Source: Methanobacteriota archaeon (lineage in GTDB: Archaea > Halobacteriota > Methanosarcinia > Methanosarcinales > Methanoperedenaceae). Taken from it: a stretch of DNA of 7,899 nucleotides. Position 1 is the stretch's first letter; each line of letters opens with the position of its first letter. Made by a program: the position numbers and the translations under genes. The stretch lies in the NCBI GenBank assembly GCA_018900975.1, contig JAHIFK010000076.1, forward strand, positions 1 to 7,899, in the 5' to 3' direction. Below, one piece after another: positions 1-4,110 of the stretch. The notes under the pieces are model-generated. The model was not told the DNA's origin. It saw nothing but the letters and a program-made list of their open reading frames with translations, and did no database searches.

Positions 1-114
1 AAAATTTGCCTCCATCATACTGGATTCTGCCCAATCCACAAGTTCTTGAAGGGTTATACGATGATATAGATAATCAATGATCTTCTTTGCAACATCTTTT
101 CGGGTGATTTTCAT
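1..114 (-). CDS. Small conserved protein of unknown function, C-terminus cut by the window edge
   Basis: An open frame starts at the ATG whose first base is 114 and runs off the left edge, giving 38 residues that begin MKITRKDVAKKIIDYLYHRI and continue TLQELVDWAESSMMEANF. It is short, charged and helix-like, with no membrane segment or signal peptide. It resembles a widespread group of small bacterial and archaeal proteins of the 'K-IDYL-HRI-L-ELVDWAE' type whose role I do not know. It lies 10 bases after the stop of the 84-residue gene on the same strand, so the two probably form one transcript. A purine-rich GAGCGTGAG stretch just upstream may serve as ribosome binding site. Two small cytosolic genes in tandem within a toxin-antitoxin-rich stretch suggest a TA-like module, but that is inference. 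Confidence 0.7.
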   Translation of the reverse strand, partial: MKITRKDVAKKIIDYLYHRITLQELVDWAESSMMEANF

Positions 115-124
115 AACTCACGCT

Positions 125-379
125 CTAAACATTTATATGACCTTTATCTTCGGGATATTTTTCATGTACTTCGATAAGTTTACCTGTGCTATCATAGATA
201 GCCTGATAAAACCTTAAAGTTTGCTCCTTAGAATCTACTTCCTTTATATAGCGAGCTAACCAGCCGAAACGACCATCAACTTCGTAAAAGTAACGACGAC
301 CTCCATCTGATAACTCCTCCCAGTTACAAAATTTTTTTTCGTTCTCTTTGCGTTTACCTTCATCTATTTTATTTGTCAT
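125..379 (-). CDS. 84-residue conserved hypothetical protein, first gene of a small two-gene module
   Basis: This is a complete 84-residue frame with an ATG at 379. A charged, lysine-rich N-terminus (residues 1-17) is followed by a compact core rich in aromatic residues: RRYFYEVDGRFGWLARYIKE around 28-47, TLRFYQAIYD around 54-63, and a tail HEKYPEDKGH. The pattern suggests a small beta-rich cytosolic domain. It resembles conserved small proteins of unknown function (possibly the DUF7718 group, from memory only). I see no catalytic motif. The ATG overlaps the last codons of the nitroreductase remnant (ends 369), and no clear Shine-Dalgarno precedes it, so translation may once have been coupled to that gene. 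It is followed 10 bases later by the partial gene at 114. Codon use and conserved-looking aromatic motifs suggest it is real. Confidence 0.75.
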   Translation of the reverse strand: MTNKIDEGKRKENEKKFCNWEELSDGGRRYFYEVDGRFGWLARYIKEVDSKEQTLRFYQAIYDSTGKLIEVHEKYPEDKGHINV

Positions 380-845
380 ACCCTATTGAAACAATTGCTA
401 TAGGCAAATCATCCCTTTCAAGCCCGATCGCTTTACCTATTCTTACCTGCTCACTATCATTCAATCCCGTCGTAAACCAGCACCCCACATCGATCGCCGA
501 CCCCTGCAGCAGCATATTCCCCGCCACAAACCCAGCCTCAAGTCGCGCATACCACTTTTCCCTATCATCAGCATCAAGAGTGAGTATGATATAGCACGGC
601 GCATCCGGCAGTTCGCTGACCGAAGAACGCAGGGTATCTCTCGCATCGCCTTTCTTTATAAGCTCCAGCCTGTGGTCTCTTGTAGTCAGATCATCCGGTG
701 GGTTCCGGTTATGGTACCTGTACACACCGTCCCTGTTCACAACATAGATATTCTCTGTCAGGTAGTTCGTCGTGGTTCGTTTCAGTTCGTTGTTTATCGC
801 GATAAATGAAGTTGTATGGAAAGAGATTGCGCCAAGAATTTTATT
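369..845 (-). pseudogene. 5'-truncated SagB/ThcOx-type nitroreductase remnant (copy A)
   Basis: The frame is open from just after a TAA at 846-848 to the TAA at 369-371, 158 codons, with no ATG in its first part. The C-terminal half is clearly a SagB-type nitroreductase: ENIYVVNRDGVYRY, then LELIKKGDARDTL, then LPDAPCYIILTLDADD, EKWYARLEAGFVAGNMLLQGSAI and finally LPIAIVSIGYDK. The family normally has a further N-terminal part carrying the FMN-binding arginine motif, which is missing here. A GTG at 740 would give 123 residues, but it falls in the middle of the fold and is not credible as a native start. I call it a remnant. Residues upstream of ENIYVVN (ELKRTTTNYLT) may be a diverged version of the 'RT-PSAGALYPL' region. 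A second copy lies at 1534-1790. Its stop overlaps the start of the 84-residue gene. Confidence 0.75.
372..620. repeat. Direct repeat, nitroreductase 3' block, copy A
   Basis: This block is clearly similar over its whole length to 1540-1787 in the same orientation, for example sharing caattgctataggcaaatc, and tcgccgacccctgca. It covers the nitroreductase C-terminus to the last sense codons; similarity stops abruptly beyond the stop codon and near the LPDA motif. The two copies bracket the damaged vapBC-like pair. Confidence 0.8.
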
Positions 846-877
846 TTATTTCCTCAAGCTTCTTCATAGTCTGTCTA

Positions 878-1209
878 TCATAGCATCTCTCGTAACAGTG
901 CCCGGAAGCCTGCTTGTTGGAAATGCTCGTCTGTTGTTAATGCATCTATAATACCATAGCTTTTCATCACAATGAACGAGGTGCAGTCTGTAAGCCCCCA
1001 TCCTTTATCCGTTCGTTTCTTGTAGAGTTTAAACGCTTCTTCAAACAATTCAGATGAGAGGGAAACGATTTCAACAAATTGATTCTCCTTAAGTAAATTA
1101 ATCATCTGAACGGCATGTTTGTGGAACTGAACTGCTGCAAGTCCATCAGCGATTTCAACTAAAACAAACTCAGTCGAGTGTCTAAAAAAACAAATTTAGC
1201 ATGTTTCAC
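878..1209 (-). pseudogene. vapC: VapC-type PIN-domain toxin with an internal deletion
   Basis: The gene starts with GTG at 1209, overlapping the TGA of the antitoxin gene (GTGA), the usual toxin-antitoxin arrangement. The start reads MKHAKFVFLDT, with the first acidic residue of a PIN nuclease (D10), but this frame soon stops. The rest of the PIN domain continues in another frame from about 1180: HSTEFVLVEIADGLAAVQFH, then INLLKENQFVEIV, and the conserved tail GWGLTDCTSFIVMKSYGIIDALTTDEHFQQAGF to the TGA at 878. Between LDT and STEF an intact VapC has roughly 35-45 more residues, so a segment has been lost and the frame broken. The C-terminal 75 residues could be read from an ATG at 1105, but they would lack the first part of the active site. 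I expect no nuclease activity. Confidence 0.8.
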
Positions 1210-1451
1210 TGCTTTTCATCATCCCGTCTTCCGTGTGCATACCAATCGTGTCTTGTGGAAAGATCATCAACACCCACGTCAGTAGCAATATCCAGGATTT
1301 GGGTGAGCGGGTAAAGTGATTCTTTTCTCGGGGCCTTCGTTTCAATTGTTCTTTCAACAATCAAAACGTAACGTTTACCTACATCTAAATCTACTGATCC
1401 TTCTGGTCTCAGAACCTTACCATCAAAAATAGCATGCAATGTCTTTATCAT
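1206..1451 (-). CDS. DUF104/VapB-like antitoxin
   Basis: This 81-residue protein begins MIKTLHAIFDGKVLRPEGSV, the hallmark of the AF2212/PG0164-type (DUF104) antitoxins, followed by DLDVGKRYVLIVE. It ends with the LYPLTQILDIATDVGVDDLS-TRHDWYAHGR region seen in antitoxins that pair with PIN toxins. It would bind and neutralise the VapC toxin and probably represses its own promoter; that is family knowledge. The start is set at the ATG at 1451 because a GAGGT ribosome binding site lies 5 bases upstream and the family begins MIKT; a TTG four codons earlier would place the RBS inside the gene. Its TGA overlaps the GTG of the toxin gene. The gene looks intact although the partner toxin is broken, so it may be an orphan antitoxin or may act on another toxin. 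Confidence 0.85.
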   Translation of the reverse strand: MIKTLHAIFDGKVLRPEGSVDLDVGKRYVLIVERTIETKAPRKESLYPLTQILDIATDVGVDDLSTRHDWYAHGRRDDEKQ

Positions 1452-1456
1452 CTTAT

Positions 1457-1461
1457 ACCTC
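1457..1461 (-). promoter_or_regulatory. Ribosome binding site fixing the antitoxin start
   Basis: GAGGT on the minus strand lies 5 bases before the ATG at 1451. It favours this ATG over the in-frame TTG at 1463, which lies upstream of the GAGGT motif itself. Confidence 0.6.
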
Positions 1462-1510
1462 AAATCTTCTTTGCTATATTAAGTAACTTTCCATTCAACC
1501 AAAAATATTC

Positions 1511-1520
1511 CATTTAAATT
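1511..1520 (-). promoter_or_regulatory. Possible TATA box of the antitoxin/toxin pair
   Basis: On the minus strand AATTTAAATG sits about 25 bases before a predicted start near 1490, giving a leader of about 40 bases that contains the GAGGT site. A second AT-rich element, TTAATATAG near 1480, would place the start too close to the gene to keep the RBS. The whole spacer 1464-1533 is AT-rich, so the choice is uncertain. Confidence 0.3.
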
Positions 1521-1533
1521 GTTATTGAAATAT

Positions 1534-1790
1534 TCAAATTTTGTCATGCCCTATTGACACAATTGCTATAGGCAAATCATCCATTTCAAGCCCGATCGCT
1601 TTATCTATCCTTACCTGCTCATCAGCTCCCAATCCCATCGTAAACCAGAGCCCATCCCTATCGCCGACCCCTGCATCAGCATATTCCTCGCCACAAACCC
1701 GGCCTCAAGCCGCGCATACCACTTATCTATATCATCGGCATCAAGAGAGAGTACGATATATAACGGCGCATCCGGCAGCTCCCTGATCTT
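1534..1790 (-). pseudogene. Nitroreductase C-terminal remnant (copy B), fused downstream of a MinD fragment
   Basis: Reading in from the MinD piece, the frame gives RELPDAPLYIVLSLDADDID, then KWYARLEAGFVARNMLMQGS, matching copy A. Near 1650-1662 one base is missing relative to copy A. The original frame then ends at 1611 with an unrelated tail, while the true frame continues as WFTMGLGADEQVRIDKAIGL and MDDLPIAIVSIGHDKI to a TGA at 1534-1536. It therefore contains only the last third of a SagB-type nitroreductase and is frameshifted. No start codon, FMN-binding N-terminus or promoter of its own is visible. It cannot encode a working enzyme. Confidence 0.8.
1540..1787. repeat. Direct repeat, nitroreductase 3' block, copy B
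   Basis: Second copy of the block at 372-620, same orientation, one base shorter because of the frameshift. Similarity begins at the final codons (GACAAA on the minus strand) and ends around the REL/SEL codons. The stretch between the copies (621-1539) carries the truncated 5' part of copy A and the toxin-antitoxin pair. Confidence 0.8.
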
Positions 1791-2253
1791 TGGAACGTTC
1801 TCACTGCTGTACCCGTCCTGCATTATCCCCGGGGGGATGATCTGAGTGCCCATAGGTCCAGTATATACCACCTGTGTAAGATTGAGCTTTCCCTCCAGGA
1901 CGTCCACCAGTCCCACGGGGGGGGTTTCGAAGGCCTGTGATAATCTCAAGATTGGGCAGAGCAAGGTCCATATCGATGAGGGTGACCCTGTAGCCCAGTT
2001 CAGCGAGAGCCGCGCCCAGGTTGGCTGCTATCGTGGTCTTGCCCACGCCGCCCTTGCCGCTGGCTATGGCTATGAGACGGGGCTTCTCGTTTTCCACATG
2101 CGGTTGTTCTTTCACATCTGGCTGCGCTGCCTCTTCCGTTTCCCCCTCTCTTATAAACTCGACGAGCCCCAGAACCACCCCGATGACCAGGAAATAGTAG
2201 GCATTAATCGCAATGCTGTTGGCAAGAGCTTCGCTGCTTGTTATAGCCGGCGG
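1791..2253 (-). pseudogene. minD: MinD-like ATPase, N-terminal half with a preceding membrane segment (copy 1)
   Basis: The minus-strand frame opens after a TAG at 2254-2256. It shows a hydrophobic segment (NAYYFLVIGVVLGLVEFI), a charged linker (REGETEEAAQPDVKEQPHVE), then RLIAIASGKGGVGKTTIAAN, a deviant Walker A motif of the MinD/ParA family, and VTLIDMDLALPNLEIITGLR with the DxD of the A' motif. At a run of eight G (1917-1924, plus strand) one extra base shifts the frame. The MinD reading continues as VGLVDVLEGKLNLTQVVYTG and GTQIIPPGIMQDGYSSEN. There MinD stops and nitroreductase sequence begins. The switch II / Walker B half is absent, so ATP hydrolysis is not expected. Before the TAG another frame reads QKNYQQALIVAAG (about 2280-2242), which may be a frameshifted upstream continuation. 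No start codon is convincing; the GTG at 2178 is inside the membrane segment. Confidence 0.8.
1797..2190. repeat. Duplicated MinD block, copy 1
   Basis: Direct repeat of 3595-3987. The outer edge is sharp: both copies read ccccgatga-cag and then differ completely. The inner edge lies at the GYS(S/R)EN codons. The copy is one base longer than its partner because of the extra G in the homopolymer. Confidence 0.8.
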
Positions 2254-2343
2254 CTACTATGAGTGCCTGCTGGTAATTCTTTTGCTCTTGCTGACAATCT
2301 AGATGTTCTTCCATATAGTCATGTTAAGAAATGGATTAACATT

Positions 2344-2354
2344 AAGTATATATC
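2344..2354 (+). promoter_or_regulatory. TATA-box-like promoter of the DUF4258 toxin-antitoxin pair
   Basis: AAGTATATATC lies about 35-44 bases before the ATG at 2388 in an AT-rich stretch. With the usual archaeal spacing, transcription would start near 2375, giving a leader of about a dozen bases with only a weak GAGA purine run as a ribosome binding site. Confidence 0.45.
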
Positions 2355-2387
2355 CAAGAGATACATAAGAGATTTAATAGAGATATT

Positions 2388-2669
2388 ATGTTTGAAGAAA
2401 TCCGCAAAAAAGCCCTGGAACTATTCGAGCAAAGAAAATACACAATATCCAAACATGCAAATGAGCGCTTTCTCGAAAGAAGCATCTATCTATCTGATAT
2501 CAAGCTTATATTGCTCCATGGTTCATTATATAAAAAAGAAACCGATTCGTATGGAGATATCAGGTACACAATGCGCGGATGGGATAAAGAAAGCAGGAAT
2601 ATTCGTGTTACTTTCATAATCAAACATCTATTAATAATTATAACGGTAATTCGAGAGGAGGAAATATGA
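2388..2669 (+). CDS. DUF4258-type toxin candidate
   Basis: This 93-residue basic protein has a helical N-terminus (FEEIRKKALELFEQRKY) followed by the DUF4258 signature YTISKHANERFLERSIYLSD at 18-37, with H23, R27 and R31. It continues with ILLHGSLYKKETDSYGDIRY (41-60) and a final strand region (RVTFIIKHLLIIITVIRE). DUF4258 proteins are small, often sit next to antitoxins, and are thought to be RelE/BrnT-like RNase toxins; that is family knowledge and not proven here. The stop overlaps the start of the next gene (ATGA), a typical two-gene arrangement. The order is toxin first, antitoxin second, as in mqsRA and higBA. The gene looks intact and uses the opposite strand from all the wreckage around it, suggesting arrival as a unit. 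Confidence 0.8.
   Translation: MFEEIRKKALELFEQRKYTISKHANERFLERSIYLSDIKLILLHGSLYKKETDSYGDIRYTMRGWDKESRNIRVTFIIKHLLIIITVIREEEI
2657..2661 (+). promoter_or_regulatory. Strong Shine-Dalgarno of the antitoxin gene
   Basis: GGAGG lies 4 bases before the ATG at 2666 and inside the end of the toxin gene. It is much stronger than anything in front of the toxin gene, so the antitoxin would be made in excess of the toxin from the same transcript. Confidence 0.7.
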
Positions 2670-3013
2670 GCAAAATAGAAATTCGATGTGCAGCATGTGG
2701 AACACGGACCAAAGATGCTAAGGATATTACCTTCGTCGCATCTGTGGAAGGAAGAGAAATTGTCGTAACGAGACTTACAGGCTCGCGATGCCCGACCTGT
2801 GCAGAGGAATATCTCGATGCCAATTCCAGCGAAAAAGTTGAAGAAATTGTTAAGAAGTTCAGAAAACCCACTGTTGTGTTCAGGCGCAAGATCACAGTAA
2901 GCGGGGGACGAAGAGTGATAGGTATACCCGAGGAGATCGACAGAGCGCTTGGGAAGAAAGAGAATGCAGAGATCTGGCTGGAAGGCGATAAGATAGTTGC
3001 CGAAGTATATTGA
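2666..3013 (+). CDS. YgiT-type zinc-finger / AbrB-like antitoxin
   Basis: This 115-residue protein has two domains. Residues 1-50 carry two CxxC knuckles, C8-A-A-C11 and C42-P-T-C45, as in the YgiT/MqsA-type zinc-finger domain. After a helical linker (EKVEEIVKKFRKP, 56-68), residues 69-115 form a swapped-hairpin AbrB/SpoVT-like DNA-binding domain: VVFRRKITVSGGRRVIGIPE then IDRALGKKENAEIWLEGDKI. It is the expected antitoxin of the DUF4258 protein: one half would contact the toxin and the other would bind the operator and repress the pair. The ATG overlaps the toxin stop and has a strong GGAGG site. The gene ends cleanly with TGA. The same zinc finger plus AbrB layout occurs in archaeal and bacterial TA loci; this is family recall. 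An alternative role as a stand-alone regulator is less likely given the overlap. Confidence 0.85.
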   Translation: MSKIEIRCAACGTRTKDAKDITFVASVEGREIVVTRLTGSRCPTCAEEYLDANSSEKVEEIVKKFRKPTVVFRRKITVSGGRRVIGIPEEIDRALGKKENAEIWLEGDKIVAEVY

Positions 3014-3261
3014 TAATGCTGGGGTTTATGATCAAATGATATTTCTTCTGAGGCTTGTATATAGCGCGGCTTTTCTTCTCGTAATTCAGCGATCTTTTCT
3101 CAGGCTTTCCCTGCGCTTCTTCTGATGACATGATGGATATATTTACATCCCTTCAAAAAACCACATAGCGCGCAGAGGATAATGAGATAAACAACCCTGC
3201 TCTGTGCTCTCGGTGCCCTCTGTGGCTGATCATCCTTCCTGCGCCATATATTTATCACTCT
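3014..3261. other. Gene-free stretch between the TA pair and the composite wreck
   Basis: I see no convincing gene on either strand in these 248 bases. A minus-strand frame starting at 3131 runs antisense into the antitoxin and has no recognisable features. The only structured sequence is the CCACAGAG-type repeat pair at 3161-3226. The right end (3246-3273) is AT-rich and covers the stop of the membrane-protein remnant. Confidence 0.6.
3161..3226. repeat. Inverted pair of CCACAGAG-type intergenic repeat elements
   Basis: ccacatagcgcgcagag at 3161-3177 and ctctgtgctctcggtgccct-ctgtgg at about 3200-3226 are both built from the same short unit: CCACAGAG / CACNGAG, with its complement CTCTGTGG in the second arm. 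The arms face each other, so the stretch can partly fold back. Similar 'CCACAGAGGACACAGAG' sequence is common between genes in many bacteria and archaea and has no agreed role; that is from memory. No gene is present here. Confidence 0.5.
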
Positions 3262-3459
3262 TTAAATATTAAATCCACGGCGCCCGTGCGCTATCCCATA
3301 CCGCGCATGATGATTCGTCCCCGCCGCGACGGGATATACTGCATAGAACCCCTGGGCGAGCGAGGGCGCGCCGTTTAGCTCCCAGTAGTCGGAGTCCAGG
3401 TTGGGCGGGATGAAGATGAGGTAATCGGAGGATGCGTTCGCTGTGAATTTTACCGGGCT
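3262..3459 (-). pseudogene. C-terminal fragment of a paralogue of the large GT-C-like membrane protein
   Basis: On the minus strand an open frame of 65 residues reads SPVKFTANASSDYLIFIPPN, then LDSDYWELNGAPSLAQGFYA and VYPVAAGTNHHARYG, to a TAA at 3262-3264. It aligns with residues 622-674 of the intact protein encoded at 5620-7749 (SPVKYEIEKPSMRYVVFAEK, then FSGDWKLGGAASEANL), sharing SPVK, the aromatic/W-L-G-A-S core and the spacing with a one-residue gap. The following membrane segment of the intact protein is missing. It has no start codon and overlaps the end of the MinD remnant by a few bases, so it is a dead piece. Confidence 0.65.
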
Positions 3460-3987
3460 AACTCTTTCGCCAGCCCCCTGATCTCCTTAGAAGGTCCGCT
3501 CCCTGCGTCAGATGCCACGAAACACTCCTCATTATGAAGCGCTTCATTCACTATCCTGCTCTCAGGGATGACGGCGACAACATGTGTTTCAAGTATTCTC
3601 TCTGCTGTACCCTTCAAGCATTATCCCTGGGGGGATGACCTGTGTGCCCATGGGTTCAGTATATACCACCTGTGTAAGATCGAGTTTTCCCTCAAGCACG
3701 TCCACCAGTCCCACAGGGGGGTTACGAAGACCTGTGATTATCTCAAGGTTGGGCATGGCAAGGTCCATGTCGATCATGGTGACCCTGCAGCCCAGCTCAG
3801 CAAGAGCCGCGCCCAGATTGGCTGCTATCGTGGTCTTGCCAACGCCGCCCTTGCCGCTTGCAACTGCTATGAGGCGAGGCTTCTCGTTTTCCACATGCGG
3901 TCGTTCTTTCACAGATGGCTGAACTGCCTCTTCAGTTTTCCCCTCTTTTACATACTCGATGAGCGCCAGAACCACCCCGATGATCAG
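3450..3987 (-). pseudogene. minD: MinD-like ATPase with membrane segment and an internal deletion (copy 2)
   Basis: The frame begins at the junction with the membrane-protein fragment: LLIIGVVLALIEYV (hydrophobic), a charged linker (KEGKTEEAVQPSVKERPHVE), RLIAVASGKGGVGKTTIAAN (deviant Walker A), VTMIDMDLAMPNLEIITGLR, VGLVDVLEGKLDLTQVVYTE and GTQVIPPGIMLEGYSREN. It then stops (TGA 3589-3591). In another frame from 3596 the C-terminus of MinD resumes: ILETHVVAVIPESRIVNEAL, then ECFVASDAGSGPSKEIRGLA, KELAR and a TAA at 3450-3452. Roughly 70-80 residues, including the switch II / Walker B region, are missing between these parts. The gene is therefore not functional. It proves that the ancestor was a complete MinD. 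The upstream hydrophobic segment is in frame with the ATPase, as in copy 1. A GTG at 3975 is the first start codon but lies within the membrane segment. Confidence 0.85.
3595..3987. repeat. Duplicated MinD block, copy 2
   Basis: Direct repeat of 1797-2190. At its right edge (…gatgatcag, 3987) the sequence changes at once into the membrane-protein paralogue (taatccacttcttttgt); at its left edge it changes into the C-terminal MinD piece through a deletion. Confidence 0.8.
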
Positions 3988-4078
3988 TAATCCACTTCTT
4001 TTGTCAGGAGCACGTATTTGGCATTCAGAGGATCATGAGTTCGCCGAAGTTTGTGATGCTGGATATGTTAGGCAGTAA
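3988..4078 (-). pseudogene. Internal fragment of a paralogue of the large GT-C-like membrane protein
   Basis: On the minus strand the frame reads LLPNISSITNFGELM and, after a shift of one base near 4031, LNAKYVLLTKEVDY. This matches residues 508-538 of the intact protein at 5620-7749 (LLANRNKIDNFGELIAPLNV, then KYIILTKEVDY). DNA similarity is also plain (taatccacttcttttgt and tcgccgaagtt occur in both). It ends exactly where MinD copy 2 begins. It lies only 32 bases after the flippase stop, so an extra copy of the large gene once followed the operon. Confidence 0.75.
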
Positions 4079-4110
4079 TCAAACTACTTTCCGAACATTT
4101 GCTCCCTATT

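Noticed and set aside
369..740. 123-residue nitroreductase starting at the GTG at 740
   Set aside because: The start lies inside the fold, similarity extends upstream in frame, and the FMN-binding N-terminus is missing; treated as a remnant.
1917..1924. Programmed ribosomal frameshift in MinD copy 1
   Set aside because: The rest of the gene lacks its C-terminal half and has further damage, so decay or sequencing error is simpler.
1846..2262. 138-codon open frame on the plus strand
   Set aside because: It is antisense to the MinD copy 1 remnant, and its residues are explained by the reverse complement of MinD codons.
2263..2619. 118-codon plus-strand frame overlapping the DUF4258 gene
   Set aside because: Another frame of a gene with clear family motifs, an ATGA overlap and a promoter; this frame has no recognisable motif.
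2892..3131. 79-codon minus-strand frame beginning MSSEEAQGKPEKRSLNYEKK
   Set aside because: Half of it is antisense to the YgiT/AbrB antitoxin, and the rest has no recognisable domain or clear ribosome binding site.
3568..3990. 140- and 112-codon plus-strand frames
   Set aside because: Both are shadows of MinD copy 2, which shows Walker A and other family motifs on the minus strand.
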